A DNA stretch of 64,000 nucleotides from Thalassobius sp. Cn5-15 (GTDB lineage Bacteria; Pseudomonadota; Alphaproteobacteria; Rhodobacterales; Rhodobacteraceae). Each line of letters opens with the position of its first letter. The stretch's first letter is position 1. The notes beneath the pieces were generated by a model. That model had not been told where the DNA came from and made no database searches. It was given only the letters and a program-made list of their open reading frames with translations. Where the stretch lies: the NCBI RefSeq assembly GCF_022347685.1, contig NZ_JAKRGF010000005.1, positions 1 through 64,000 of the forward strand, written 5' to 3'. Both the position numbers and the translations under genes were made by a program. This document shows positions 52,491 through 61,843 of the stretch, one piece after another.

Positions 52491-53141
52491 ATGTTTGAAC
52501 ACATAGACAGCTATTGCGAACGTTTGGATGCCAGCCTCTGGTCAGAGCCGGTGAATTTTGTCACCAATATAGCCTTCATGTTGGCAGCCCTTTATGTCTG
52601 GCCACAGGTGCGCGGAATGGTCTGGGGACAAGTGCTGGCGGTGGTGCTATTTGCGATCGGGGTGGGGTCCGCGCTGTTTCATTCATTTGCGCAAACATGG
52701 GCATCTATTGCCGATGTGATCCCGATCCTGATCTATGTCTTGGTCTATATCGCCCTGTCGCATCGCGTCTATTGGCAGCACTCTTGGCCGAAAACCGCGT
52801 TGTTTTTAGCGTTGTTTATTCCCTACGTTGCTCTGACCCTGCCGCTGTTTCAACTGGTGCCCGGCCTCGGCTCCTCTGCCGCATATGCACCGATCCCGCT
52901 GTTGATCTTTATCCATGCGGCATTGCTACATTCCCGCCTGCCGCAGGTGGCGCGTGGGCTGGCGATTGGGGCGGGGATCCTCTGTGGCTCGATTCTCATG
53001 CGGGTTCTGGATGAACCGCTGTGTGGGATCTGGCCAATGGGCACGCATTTTATGTGGCATATCCTCAACGCGGTGATGCTGATGCATATGATCCTTGTTT
53101 ATCGTAGCCATATGCTTGCAGCGGGGCAGGCAGGACGTTAA
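52491..53141 (+). CDS. Ceramidase-family (CREST) integral membrane protein
   Basis: A 216-residue seven-helix membrane protein of the alkaline-ceramidase/CREST hydrolase family. Expected metal-site residues are visible: an early [15 protein letters not shown] segment, the Ser/His/Asp set in [21 protein letters not shown] (about 58-78), and a His pair in [10 protein letters not shown] near the C-terminus. It probably hydrolyses a lipid amide or similar bond in the membrane; in bacteria the substrate is not established. It starts 36 bases after the PxpA-like gene and lies 35 bases before gatC. Confidence 0.82.
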   Translation: MFEHIDSYCERLDASLWSEPVNFVTNIAFMLAALYVWPQVRGMVWGQVLAVVLFAIGVGSALFHSFAQTWASIADVIPILIYVLVYIALSHRVYWQHSWPKTALFLALFIPYVALTLPLFQLVPGLGSSAAYAPIPLLIFIHAALLHSRLPQVARGLAIGAGILCGSILMRVLDEPLCGIWPMGTHFMWHILNAVMLMHMILVYRSHMLAAGQAGR

Positions 53142-53175
53142 ACGCGTAGCAACGCGAAAACGGAGATCTCTCGAG

Positions 53176-53463
53176 ATGTCGATCGACACGAAAACCGCCG
53201 CCAAAGTGGCCAAGCTGGCCCGCATCAAGGTGGAAGATGAGGCGCTGCCGGCGCTGGCCAATGAGTTTAACACCATTCTGGGCTTCATTGAGCAGCTCAA
53301 CGAAGTGGATGTTGAGGGTGTGGAGCCGATGACCTCGGTCACGCCGATGCGCCTGAAGCGCCGCGTTGATGTGGTCACCGACGGTGGTCAACAGGACAAG
53401 GTCCTGAAAAACGCGCCTGATGCGCGCGAGGGCTTCTTTGCGGTTCCGAAGGTGGTTGAATAA
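53176..53463 (+). CDS. gatC: Asp/Glu-tRNA amidotransferase subunit C
   Basis: A 95-residue subunit that stabilises GatA in the GatCAB complex, which converts misacylated Glu-tRNAGln and Asp-tRNAAsn to the amidated forms. [23 protein letters not shown] (first part), VEPMTSVTP and the C-terminal [16 protein letters not shown] are family hallmarks. The ATG at 53176 follows GAGAT. TAATG overlap with gatA. Confidence 0.94.
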   Translation: MSIDTKTAAKVAKLARIKVEDEALPALANEFNTILGFIEQLNEVDVEGVEPMTSVTPMRLKRRVDVVTDGGQQDKVLKNAPDAREGFFAVPKVVE

Positions 53464-54950
53464 TGTCTGAACTGAACAAACTGACGCTGGCCGATGCTCG
53501 TGACAAACTGCGGGCGGGCGATGTGACCTCGGTCGAACTGACAGAGAGTTGCCTCAAGGCAATCGACAAAGCCGGTGCGCTGAACGCCTTTGTGCACAAG
53601 ACGCCGGAAATTGCATTGGAGCAGGCCAAGGCCGCGGATGTCCGGATCAAAGCAGGCGATGCACCTGCTATGTGCGGTCTGCCCGTGGGTATTAAGGATC
53701 TGTTCTGCACGAAAGGTGTTCCCAGTCAGGCGGCATCCGCCATTCTGGAAGGGTTCAAGCCGGAATACGAATCCACCATCACCTCGAAATTGTTCGACGC
53801 GGGCTCGGTCATGCTGGGCAAGCTGAACATGGACGAATTTGCCATGGGTTCGTCGAACGAGACTTCGGTCTACGGTAACGCGGTCAACCCGTGGCGCCGC
53901 GAAGGGTCTGACGCTGATCTGACACCCGGTGGCTCCTCTGGTGGCTCTGCCTCGGCTGTTGCAGCGGATCTGTGTCTGGCGGCGACTGGCACTGACACCG
54001 GCGGTTCCATCCGTCAGCCTGCAGCTTTCACCGGTACCGTAGGCATCAAGCCGACCTATGGCCGTTGTTCGCGTTGGGGCGTTGTGGCCTTTGCCTCCTC
54101 GCTGGATCAGGCAGGCCCGATGACCAAATCTGTGCGCGATGCGGCGATCATGCTGGAAGCGATGTGTGGTCACGACGAAAAGGATTCGACCAGTGCTGAT
54201 CTGGCAGTGCCGAATTTTGAGGCGATGCTGACCGGTGACATCAAGGGCAAGAAAATCGGTATCCCCAAGGAATACCGCATGGACGGTATGCCCGCCGAGA
54301 TTGAGAAACTGTGGGAAAACGGTCAGGCGATGCTGAAAGACGCAGGTGCCGAGATCGTGGATATCTCCCTGCCGCACACAAAATACGCACTGCCTGCATA
54401 CTACGTGATTGCACCGGCAGAGGCTTCGTCGAACCTCGCACGTTACGACGGTGTGCGTTTTGGTCACCGCGCCACGCTGGATGCGGGCGACGGCATTACC
54501 GAGATGTATGAAAAATCTCGCGCCGAAGGGTTTGGTCACGAGGTGCAGCGCCGTGTGATGGTTGGCACCTATGTACTGTCGGCGGGTTTCTATGACGCCT
54601 ACTACAACCGTGCCCGTCGCGTGCGCGCGCTGATTAAGAAGGATTTCGACGATGTGTTCGCCGCAGGCGTTGATGCGATCCTGACACCGGCGACTCCGTC
54701 GGCGGCCTTTGGCTTGGGTGAAATGACCGACGCAGATCCGGTGCAAATGTACCTGAATGACGTCTTCACCGTGACCGTGAACCTTGCTGGCTTGCCCGGT
54801 ATCTCGGTTCCCACCGGTGTGGATGCGCAAGGTCTGCCGCTGGGGCTGCAGTTGATCGGCCGTCCATGGGAAGAGGGCGATCTGCTGAATACCGCCTACG
54901 CGCTGGAAGGCGCGGCAGGGTTTGTAGCCAAACCCGGCCAGTGGTGGTAA
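53463..54950 (+). CDS. gatA: Asp/Glu-tRNA amidotransferase subunit A
   Basis: A 495-residue amidase-signature enzyme that releases ammonia from glutamine for tRNA transamidation. The catalytic triad Lys, cis-Ser, Ser is seen as [10 protein letters not shown] (Lys near 78), [11 protein letters not shown] and [13 protein letters not shown]. The length is normal. The start at 53463 overlaps the gatC stop. gatB, the third subunit, is not next in line: a lipoprotein gene follows after a terminator. Confidence 0.95.
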   Translation: MSELNKLTLADARDKLRAGDVTSVELTESCLKAIDKAGALNAFVHKTPEIALEQAKAADVRIKAGDAPAMCGLPVGIKDLFCTKGVPSQAASAILEGFKPEYESTITSKLFDAGSVMLGKLNMDEFAMGSSNETSVYGNAVNPWRREGSDADLTPGGSSGGSASAVAADLCLAATGTDTGGSIRQPAAFTGTVGIKPTYGRCSRWGVVAFASSLDQAGPMTKSVRDAAIMLEAMCGHDEKDSTSADLAVPNFEAMLTGDIKGKKIGIPKEYRMDGMPAEIEKLWENGQAMLKDAGAEIVDISLPHTKYALPAYYVIAPAEASSNLARYDGVRFGHRATLDAGDGITEMYEKSRAEGFGHEVQRRVMVGTYVLSAGFYDAYYNRARRVRALIKKDFDDVFAAGVDAILTPATPSAAFGLGEMTDADPVQMYLNDVFTVTVNLAGLPGISVPTGVDAQGLPLGLQLIGRPWEEGDLLNTAYALEGAAGFVAKPGQWW

Positions 54951-54966
54951 ACACCCCCGTTGACAG

Positions 54967-54993
54967 GGCCCGGGCGATGCTCGGGCCTTTTTC
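54967..54993 (+). terminator. Rho-independent terminator of gatCA
   Basis: GGCCCGGGC pairs with GCTCGGGCC (one G-U) around a 3-base loop, followed by TTTTTC. It closes the gatC-gatA unit. Confidence 0.88.
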
Positions 54994-55053
54994 TTTGTGG
55001 GATTTTGTGATCCCATAGATCAGACAAGACGCAGTGACAGCACAGGCAGGTGA

Positions 55054-55767
55054 ATGATGCGGTATGTTTTTGGGACTTTGGCACTGGTGGCGCTTGGTGC
55101 CTGCACGACAACGGTGCCGGATTCCGCGGCGGGCGTCGGGTTCGGTGACTATAGCGCCTATCAGCGTGAACTGGCTGCCCGTGAGGCAGAACTGAACGGT
55201 CAGGCACTGCCGTCAGCCAGCGCGGTGTCGTCTGAAACGCTGTCGCCTGCAGGCGCCCCAAATTCGACAGAGGCAGAGCGTTTGGCTTCTGATACTACAG
55301 CGGCGCTGAATTCTGGTGATGCGCCGTTGAACGCCAGCCCGTCCAATCCCGCGCCAGAAGTGGCGCTGAATGCGGCAGGCATCTCGGATGAAAACGATTT
55401 TGGCAATGTGTCCTCTTTGCGCTCCATTGAAGGTGACAAGGCACGCATAGAACAGAACCGGGCTCAGTATCAGGTGGTCACCCCCACCGCGCTGCCATCC
55501 CGCAACGGGGCCGAGGGGCCGAACATCGTCGCTTATGCGCTTCAGACCCGCCATTCTGTTGGCCAGCCAGTATACAAACGCTTGTTTGCTGCCTCGGAAA
55601 AGCGTGCATTGCGCAACTGTGCGGCCTATGCCTCTGACGATCAGGCGCAGACGGCTTTCCTCGCCAAAGGCGGGCCAGAGCGCGATCGCCTGGGGCTGGA
55701 CCCTGATGGTGACGGTTACGCCTGCCGCTGGGATCCGACCCCGTTCCGCGCCTATAGCGGTGGCTGA
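55054..55767 (+). CDS. Lipoprotein with C-terminal excalibur-like calcium-binding motif
   Basis: A 237-residue secreted lipoprotein. The signal MMRYVFGTLALVALGAC ends in a lipobox (LGAC, Cys17). A disordered Ala/Ser/Pro/Asn-rich middle (about 50-135) leads to a C-terminal domain with LGLDPDGDGYACRWDPTPF (about 213-231), an excalibur-like DxDGDGxAC motif expected to bind calcium. Two adjacent ATGs (55054 and 55057) are possible starts. The next gene, an amidase, is 12 bases downstream, so a link to the cell wall is plausible. Function unknown. Confidence 0.75.
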   Translation: MMRYVFGTLALVALGACTTTVPDSAAGVGFGDYSAYQRELAAREAELNGQALPSASAVSSETLSPAGAPNSTEAERLASDTTAALNSGDAPLNASPSNPAPEVALNAAGISDENDFGNVSSLRSIEGDKARIEQNRAQYQVVTPTALPSRNGAEGPNIVAYALQTRHSVGQPVYKRLFAASEKRALRNCAAYASDDQAQTAFLAKGGPERDRLGLDPDGDGYACRWDPTPFRAYSGG

Positions 55768-55779
55768 TCCTGCAGCGCT

Positions 55780-56436
55780 ATGGCTGATCTGGGCATCCTC
55801 CAACATTCGTCGCCAAATTTCGGCGACCGTCGCGATGGTGCGCGCCCTTCGCTGATCGTATTGCACTATACGGCGATGGCGACCGCACAGGCGGCGCTGA
55901 CACGGCTGTCCGACCCCGAGTTTGAGGTCTCTGCACACTACCTGATCGGTCGTTGCGGTCAGATCTGGCAGTTGGTGGATGAGGGCAAGCGCGCCTGGCA
56001 CGCAGGGGCCGGTTCTTGGAACGGACAGGGCGATGTAAATTCCCGCTCGATTGGGATTGAGCTGTCGAACAGTGGGGATGAGCCTTTTTCCGAACGGCTT
56101 ATGTCTTCTCTTGAAGCGTTGATGCGCGATGTCATGGCACGCTGGGATATTACGGCGACCGCTGTGATCGGTCATTCCGACATGGCGCCGGGGCGCAAGC
56201 GTGATCCTGGCCCACGTTTCGACTGGCCCCGGCTGGAACGTCAGGGGTTGGCGCGCTGCCGTCAGGGTGGGGCGCAGGACCTGTCGACAGATCCTGAGAC
56301 GTTCCGTGCCTTGGCTGTTGCACGTGGGTATCCAGCGAATGTATCCGATGCGGACCTGTTGGCGGCGGTGCGCCTGCGCTACCGCTATGGGATTTCCGGC
56401 CCGCTGTCAGCGGGAGACCTCGCTGTGCTTAGCTAA
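55780..56436 (+). CDS. N-acetylmuramoyl-L-alanine amidase (AmpD-like)
   Basis: A 218-residue zinc amidase of the amidase_2 family without an export signal, which suggests cytosolic AmpD-type recycling of anhydro-muropeptides. Zinc ligands are the His in IVLHYTAM (about 29) and the His and Asp in GHSDMAPGRKRDPGP (about 130-144). A C-terminal extension of about 50 residues, with a DLLAAVRLRYRYG segment, resembles the peptidoglycan-binding-like tail of longer AmpD relatives. It follows the lipoprotein gene by 12 bases. Confidence 0.88.
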   Translation: MADLGILQHSSPNFGDRRDGARPSLIVLHYTAMATAQAALTRLSDPEFEVSAHYLIGRCGQIWQLVDEGKRAWHAGAGSWNGQGDVNSRSIGIELSNSGDEPFSERLMSSLEALMRDVMARWDITATAVIGHSDMAPGRKRDPGPRFDWPRLERQGLARCRQGGAQDLSTDPETFRALAVARGYPANVSDADLLAAVRLRYRYGISGPLSAGDLAVLS

Positions 56437-56514
56437 GCCAAAAGCCGGATTACCCTTGTCATTTGCGATGTTGAGGCGCATTGCTGCGGCGTGAATGAGC
56501 AAAGGATTACCGCT

Positions 56515-57027
56515 ATGACCTGCGAACTCTGCACCGCCGATCGCGATGTGACCCCGACCACCGTTACCCCGCGCGATGATAAGGTGCAGCTGTGCGAGGT
56601 TTGTCAGGCAGGATTGAGTGATGGCCCGCAGGACGTACCGCATTGGAAGTGCCTGAATGACGCGATCTGGTCCACGACACCGGCGGTGCAGGTGCTGGCA
56701 TGGCGTCTGCTGAACCGGCTAGAGGCCGCATGGGCGCGTGACCTGCTGGATATCGCCTATCTGGAACCCGATGTATTGGCGTGGGCCGAGGCGGGGCTGG
56801 AGGAGGCGCCGGACGTCATCCACCGCGACAGCAACGGCGCGGTTTTGGCGGCGGGCGATACCGTGGTGCTGATCAAGGATCTGCCGGTCAAAGGCGCAGG
56901 CTTCACCGCCAAACGCGGCACCGCAGTGCGCAACATCTCGCTCGTGCAGGACAATGAGACTCACATCGAGGGTCGTGTCGAAGGTCAGCGCATTGTCATC
57001 CTGACCCAGTTTGTGAAGAAGAGCTGA
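56515..57027 (+). CDS. YjdM/PhnA-type zinc-ribbon protein
   Basis: A 170-residue protein of the PhnA/YjdM family, with an N-terminal zinc ribbon (MTCELC ... LCEVCQ, two Cys pairs) and the highly conserved C-terminal domain ending KGAGFTAKRGTAVRNISLV ... EGQRIVILTQFVKKS. The name PhnA is historical; the protein is not proven to act on phosphonates. I chose the ATG at 56515, preceded by AAAGG, over a GTG eight codons upstream. The middle (about 40-95) contains an inserted helical stretch not found in the shortest homologues. Confidence 0.85.
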   Translation: MTCELCTADRDVTPTTVTPRDDKVQLCEVCQAGLSDGPQDVPHWKCLNDAIWSTTPAVQVLAWRLLNRLEAAWARDLLDIAYLEPDVLAWAEAGLEEAPDVIHRDSNGAVLAAGDTVVLIKDLPVKGAGFTAKRGTAVRNISLVQDNETHIEGRVEGQRIVILTQFVKKS

Positions 57028-57046
57028 TTGCGGATGAGGGCCACGA

Positions 57047-57160
57047 CCGACCCTCGGGTGGGCGCATCCAACCAGCGTGGTGTGCGGGAAAGTTCGAACC
57101 AGAGCGGCCTTATTGTGCATTAAGACATCGTAAATGCGCCCTCCCATGGGGGAGGGTCGG
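57047..57160. repeat. Long imperfect inverted repeat (REP/MITE-like) before metG terminator
   Basis: The left arm 57047-57066 (CCGACCCTCGGGTGGGCGCA) is matched in reverse by the right arm 57134-57160 (ATGCGCCC, a short insertion, then GAGGGTCGG). The 67-base middle contains a second small inverted pair (GCATT/AATGC). A further GC-rich palindrome follows at about 57159-57179. There is no coding potential. The size and symmetry suggest a mobile intergenic repeat or a structured RNA. Confidence 0.55.
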
Positions 57161-57214
57161 GCGCGGCCCGGGCTGACGCCCGTGCTAAGTTTTGAGGAGC
57201 CGAGCACAAAAACA

Positions 57215-57239
57215 AAAGCCCGCCAAATTGGCGGGCTTT
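57215..57239. terminator. Bidirectional terminator between YjdM and metG
   Basis: AAAGCCCGCC pairs perfectly with GGCGGGCTTT around the loop AAATT, with A and T runs on both flanks. Confidence 0.88.
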
Positions 57240-57262
57240 CTCTGTTCTTTACGGCGCAGCCC

Positions 57263-58975
57263 TTAGTCGCGGGTGCCAGAGAATTTTTCTTGCCACTCTT
57301 CGCGCTGTTCATCGCTGATCTTGGCAAATAGCACATCCGGCACGGCGAAGGCGTGACCGGCGGGCAGGGCGTTCAGGGCCTCTGCCACGTCGCCGGGCCA
57401 GCTGTCATCGCTTGCGCCCATCGCTTCCAGCATCTTGGCAGAGGTGAAGGGGATAAACGGTGCTGACAGAACCGCATATAGGCGGATCAGGTTCAGGCCC
57501 AGACGCACCTGCGCCGCGGCCTGTTCGGGATCGGTTTTGAAGGTCGACCAAGGGGCGGCCGCCTGCAGATATTCGTTGCCCGCAACCCAGATGCTGCGCA
57601 GCTCCTGCGCGGCTTTGCGGACCTCTTTAGCTTCCATGAAACCTTCATAGGCGCGGACCTTGGTGGTCAGATCGTCAATCAGCGCCTGTTCCGGATCACT
57701 AAAGCTGCCACCTTCAGGCACCGCTTCGGTGAATTTGGAGCGGCAGAACTTGGTGATCCGGCTGACAAAGTTGCCCAGAACATCCGCCAGATCTTTGTTC
57801 ACCGATTGTTGGAAGTTTTCCCAGGTGAATTCACTGTCCGAACTTTCCGGTGCGTGGCTCAGCAGCCACCAGCGCCAGTAGTCGGCGGGCAGGATCGCCA
57901 GCGCCTGATCCTGGAACACGCCACGCCCGCGCGAGGTGGAGAACTGGCCGCCATCATAGTTCAGGTAGTTGAAGGATTTGATGTAATCCACCAACTTCCA
58001 CGGCTCACCGGATCCAAGGATGGTCGACGGGAACGACAGCGTATGAAAAGGCACGTTATCTTTGCCCATGAATTGCGTATAGGTCACGTCATCGGCGCCC
58101 TTGTCGGTGCGCCACCAGCGTTCCCAGTCGGTGCCTTTTCCGGCGGCAACCCATTCCTGCGCACAGGCGATATATTCGATCGGGGCGTCGAACCAGACGT
58201 AGAAGACTTTGCCTTCCATGCCGTCCCAGTCCTGATCGCCGCGTTTGACTGGCACGCCCCAATCCAGATCGCGGGTGATGCCACGATCCTGCAACCCGTC
58301 GCCATCGTTCAGCCATTTCTTGGCGATCGAGGTGGTCAGAACCGGCCAGTCGCCCTTGCTGTCGATCCAGTCGTTCAACTGGTTTTTCATCTGGCTTTGT
58401 CCCAGATAAAGGTGCTTGGTTGCGCGCATTTCCAGATCGGTGGAGCCGGAGATGGTCGAATAAGGATTGATCAGATCCACCGGATCCAGCTGCTTGGTGC
58501 AGTTGTCACACTGATCGCCACGGGCGCTGTCAAAACCACAGTTGGGGCAGGTGCCCTCGATATAGCGGTCGGGCAGGTAGCGGCCATCGGCGTTGGAATA
58601 CATCTGGTTTTCAGACACTTCGCGGATCAGGCCCTTGTCGGCCAGCACACCGGCGAAATGCTGGGTCAGCTGTTTGTTTTCCTCGGACGAGGAGCGACCG
58701 AAGTGGTCAAAGCTGAGGCCGAAACCGGCAGCAATCTCTGCCTGTTTTTCGTGCAACTCGGCGCAGTAGCTGGCGACGTCCTGACCGGCCTTGGCGGCGG
58801 CCAGTTCGGCGGGGGTGCCATGTTCGTCGGTGGCGCAGATGAACATCACCTCATTGCCGCGACCGCGCTGGTAGCGCGCAAACAGATCCGCAGGCAGCTG
58901 AGAGCCCACAAGGTTGCCGAGGTGTTTGATCCCGTTGATATAGGGAAGTGCCGAGGTGATCAGATGCCGTGCCAT
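57263..58975 (-). CDS. metG: Methionyl-tRNA synthetase
   Basis: A 570-residue class I aminoacyl-tRNA synthetase. The HIGH-like motif is in [13 protein letters not shown] (about 9-21). The zinc knuckle has [17 protein letters not shown] (about 141-157), and the KMSKS-equivalent is [11 protein letters not shown] (about 347). The C-terminal helical anticodon domain is complete and no tRNA-binding C-terminal appendix is present, as expected for a 570-residue form. It is a single gene. Confidence 0.94.
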   Translation of the reverse strand: MARHLITSALPYINGIKHLGNLVGSQLPADLFARYQRGRGNEVMFICATDEHGTPAELAAAKAGQDVASYCAELHEKQAEIAAGFGLSFDHFGRSSSEENKQLTQHFAGVLADKGLIREVSENQMYSNADGRYLPDRYIEGTCPNCGFDSARGDQCDNCTKQLDPVDLINPYSTISGSTDLEMRATKHLYLGQSQMKNQLNDWIDSKGDWPVLTTSIAKKWLNDGDGLQDRGITRDLDWGVPVKRGDQDWDGMEGKVFYVWFDAPIEYIACAQEWVAAGKGTDWERWWRTDKGADDVTYTQFMGKDNVPFHTLSFPSTILGSGEPWKLVDYIKSFNYLNYDGGQFSTSRGRGVFQDQALAILPADYWRWWLLSHAPESSDSEFTWENFQQSVNKDLADVLGNFVSRITKFCRSKFTEAVPEGGSFSDPEQALIDDLTTKVRAYEGFMEAKEVRKAAQELRSIWVAGNEYLQAAAPWSTFKTDPEQAAAQVRLGLNLIRLYAVLSAPFIPFTSAKMLEAMGASDDSWPGDVAEALNALPAGHAFAVPDVLFAKISDEQREEWQEKFSGTRD

Positions 58976-59186
58976 AAACCCAAGTCCAGATATACGTGTT
59001 GCCCTTCCCTTTAGCGCAAGGGCGCGACCTGTGCCACCGCTAGATGCGAGTTGTGATTTGTGCGGGGTTCGTGGGCATTTTGCGGGGAGTTACAGTTTCT
59101 TGAGGTATCGGCGGCGTTGGGGGCTGGCACTGCGCGGGCGTGGCGCTATGGTCGCGGCAACGGAAATTCGATTTTAGGAACAGGCA

Positions 59187-60233
59187 ATGCAAAAGAAAGA
59201 GATGGGCCGCACGGGCGTGATGGTCACGGATATGTGTCTTGGCACCATGACCTTCGGCACCCAAACGACTGAAGCCGAGGGCCACCGTCAGATCGAAATG
59301 GCGTTGGATCACGGGCTGAACTTTATGGATACCGCCGAGATGTATCCGGTAAACCCCGTGGCCAAGGAAACCATTGGCCGCACCGAGGAAATCATCGGTA
59401 ACTGGATTGCCGCCAATCCCGGTCGCCGTGATGAATTTGTGCTGGCGACCAAACATTCCGGCGCTGGCCTGATGGCCGTGCGTGATGGCGCGCCGATCAC
59501 CGCAGAGAGTATTCCGACCACTGTCGAGGGATCGCTGAAACGACTGAAGACCGATTGCATCGACCTGTATCAGTTCCACTGGCCGAACCGCGGCAGCTAC
59601 ATGTTCCGCAAAAACTGGGCGTTCGACCCCTCCTTGCAGAACCGCGCGGAGACTTTGGCAAACATCGAAGATACCTTAGGAGCGCTGCAGCGTGAGGTCG
59701 ATAAAGGTAATATCCGCCATTTCGGTCTGTCGAACGAAAGCGCGTGGGGCACCACCCAATGGGTCAATGCTGCCGATCGTCTGGACCTGCCGCGTGTGGC
59801 GACGATTCAGAACGAATATTCGCTCTTGTGCCGGATGTATGACACCGATCTGGCCGAGGTGTCGGTGAACGAAGACGTGGGGCTTATCTGCTATTCGCCG
59901 CTGGCTGCGGGTCTGTTGACCGGCAAGTATCAGAACGGCGTGGTGCCCGCGGGATCGCGGATGGATATCAACGGCGATCTGGGTGGGCGCAAAGGCGAAC
60001 GGGCCTTCGCCGCCGTGGATGCCTATGCGGCGCTGGCGGCGGAACATGGTCTGGACCTGACCAACATGTCGCTTGCATGGGCGCGGCAGCGGCCCTTTAT
60101 GTGTTCGGTCATTTTTGGGGCCACCACTGAGGCGCAGCTGCAGCACATTCTGGAAGGCAAGGATCTGGTTCTGTCCGATGAGGTGATGACAGCGATTGAC
60201 CGGATCCACAAACAGCACCCGATGCCGTTCTAA
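59187..60233 (+). CDS. Aldo/keto reductase (Tas-like)
   Basis: A 348-residue NADPH-dependent TIM-barrel oxidoreductase. The catalytic Asp and Tyr are in GLNFMDTAEMYPVNPV (about 46-61), Lys in LATKHSG and His in YQFHWPNRG. The C-terminal NADP loop has SVIFGATTEAQLQ. The length and the YPVNP stretch match the E. coli Tas-like branch. The start at 59187 (AGGAAC upstream) matches the family start. The substrate is unknown. Confidence 0.9.
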   Translation: MQKKEMGRTGVMVTDMCLGTMTFGTQTTEAEGHRQIEMALDHGLNFMDTAEMYPVNPVAKETIGRTEEIIGNWIAANPGRRDEFVLATKHSGAGLMAVRDGAPITAESIPTTVEGSLKRLKTDCIDLYQFHWPNRGSYMFRKNWAFDPSLQNRAETLANIEDTLGALQREVDKGNIRHFGLSNESAWGTTQWVNAADRLDLPRVATIQNEYSLLCRMYDTDLAEVSVNEDVGLICYSPLAAGLLTGKYQNGVVPAGSRMDINGDLGGRKGERAFAAVDAYAALAAEHGLDLTNMSLAWARQRPFMCSVIFGATTEAQLQHILEGKDLVLSDEVMTAIDRIHKQHPMPF

Positions 60234-60255
60234 GTCGCGTTTAGGGACGAGGCGC

Positions 60256-61152
60256 ATGGACGCACATCTGTGGATTTTCATCGCCATGATGGCCGCAGGG
60301 TTTCAGACCCTGCGGTTTATGGTGCAAAAACTGTTGTCCATGGGCACGTTGTCCAGTGGCGGCGCGACCTTGGCGCGGTTTGTCTATGCGGCGCCTTTTG
60401 TGGCGCTCCTGACGCTGGGCTATCTGAACGTTCAGGGCGTGGGCTTCCCTGCCTTGGGCGCGAAGTTTTGGCCTTTTGCGCTGGCGGGCGCATTGGCGCA
60501 GATCCTCGCGACGTGGTGTGTGGTGGCGCTGTTCCATCATCGCAACTTTGCCGTTGGGATCACGTTTAAGAAGACAGAGGTGGTGCAAACCGCGCTCGTC
60601 GGCTTCCTTGTACTGGGCGATCGCATTTCGATGGTGGGGTTGGCGGCGATCTTTGTCGGGCTTGGCGGCGTTCTGGTGCTCTCTGGCCGGCCAGAGGGTA
60701 AGGGCGGTTTCCTCAACAAAGGCGCGGCACTTGGCCTGTTGTCCGGCGCGTTCTTTGCCATTTCCGCCGTCGGCTATCGCGGGGCGACGCTGGAAGTGGG
60801 CAGCGACGATCCGCTGCTGCGCGCGATGGTGTCGCTGATGTTTGTCACCGCTTCGCAGGCGGTGGGCCTGTCGCTGTTTCTGCGCTGGCGGGAACCGGGG
60901 GAGGTGGGGCGTGTCTTGGCCAGTTGGCGGCAGGCGGTTTGGGTCGGGCTATCGGGCCTTGGCGGGTCGCTGTGCTGGTTCTGGGCGTTTACGCTGCAAA
61001 ACGCGGCCTATGTTTTTGCAGTGGGTCAGGTGGAGGTGATCTTTTCCATCTTCGTCTCCACCATGGTGTTTCGGGAGAAGCTTACTAAAAATGAGGTTTG
61101 GGGGATGGTTTTGATCACTCTGAGTGTGATGACATTGGTCCAATCCCTTTAA
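60256..61152 (+). CDS. DMT-superfamily (EamA) transporter
   Basis: A 298-residue inner-membrane protein with ten helices forming two EamA repeats (about 3-135 and 150-298). It opens MDAHLWIFIAMMAAGFQTLRF. GGGACGAGG precedes the ATG at 60256. The start is 22 bases after the aldo/keto reductase, which suggests co-transcription. The 3' end overlaps the convergent Nudix gene by 38 bases. The substrate is unknown. Confidence 0.88.
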   Translation: MDAHLWIFIAMMAAGFQTLRFMVQKLLSMGTLSSGGATLARFVYAAPFVALLTLGYLNVQGVGFPALGAKFWPFALAGALAQILATWCVVALFHHRNFAVGITFKKTEVVQTALVGFLVLGDRISMVGLAAIFVGLGGVLVLSGRPEGKGGFLNKGAALGLLSGAFFAISAVGYRGATLEVGSDDPLLRAMVSLMFVTASQAVGLSLFLRWREPGEVGRVLASWRQAVWVGLSGLGGSLCWFWAFTLQNAAYVFAVGQVEVIFSIFVSTMVFREKLTKNEVWGMVLITLSVMTLVQSL

Positions 61153-61813
61153 GACGCAGAAAGAGGTTATGTTCCTCATCGTTCTTAAAGAAAGGGACCG
61201 ATGCGGGCGGTTCCACCTGATCAAGGCGCGCGGTGACCTCGGCTAGCACCACCTCTGTGATGAAGGGCAGGTCAAATTCACGGACCTTTGGCAGCGGGAT
61301 CCATTGCAGATGGGATAGTTCATCGCAGGCAGCGCTGAAATCGTCGATGTCACTGGCGATCTCCTCTGCATCCAGCAGAAAGAACCGGGCATCAAATCGG
61401 CGCGGGCGGCCGGTGGGGGTGATGGCGCGAAACACGAACTGCAGGGCATCCGCACTGGGGCGATAGCCGCGGGCGGCAAACTCAGCCCAGTCGTCTGGAG
61501 CATCAGGCCAATCGGCTTTTTGACCCAGTATCAGGCCCGTTTCTTCCCACAGTTCCCGAATAGCCGCGGCGGCCAGCGCATGTGACATGTCGCGCGGCGC
61601 ATCCTCTGCGATGCGGTTGCGGCAGATCGCAGCCAGCGGAGACAGCAGTGCCACCTCAGCGTCCGCCGCATCCACTGCCCCACCGGGGAAGACAAATTTG
61701 TTCGGCATAAAGGCCGCCTTGGCCCCGCGTTGTCCCATCAGGATCTGCGGATCCGAATGACGGTTGCGTACCACGATGATGGTTGACGCGTCGCGAATCG
61801 CCGTTTTGTCCAT
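61115..61813 (-). CDS. Nudix hydrolase
   Basis: A 232-residue Nudix-fold hydrolase. The catalytic box is AAAIRELWEETGLIL (about 84-98), separated from the FVFPGGAVDAAD strand by an insertion of roughly 35 residues. That long insertion is typical of the NUDT19/RNA-cap or CoA-type branch rather than MutT. It would cleave a nucleoside diphosphate-linked compound. Its last 38 bases overlap the convergent DMT gene. Confidence 0.88.
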   Translation of the reverse strand: MDKTAIRDASTIIVVRNRHSDPQILMGQRGAKAAFMPNKFVFPGGAVDAADAEVALLSPLAAICRNRIAEDAPRDMSHALAAAAIRELWEETGLILGQKADWPDAPDDWAEFAARGYRPSADALQFVFRAITPTGRPRRFDARFFLLDAEEIASDIDDFSAACDELSHLQWIPLPKVREFDLPFITEVVLAEVTARLDQVEPPASVPFFKNDEEHNLFLRLKGIGPMSSHSE

Positions 61814-61843
61814 GCTGTCCCGTCTCGTGTTAAGTGGCGGGCG

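Noticed and set aside
53388-55016. 542-codon minus-strand frame across gatA
   Set aside because: It is antisense to gatA with all catalytic motifs of gatA intact, and its composition is that of a shadow frame.
57080-57115. tRNA-like GGTTCGAAC segment on the minus strand before metG
   Set aside because: It looks like a T-arm, but no acceptor, D-arm or anticodon arm can be built around it.
57806-59014. 402-codon plus-strand frame across metG
   Set aside because: It is the mirror frame of metG, with no start signal and no family resemblance.
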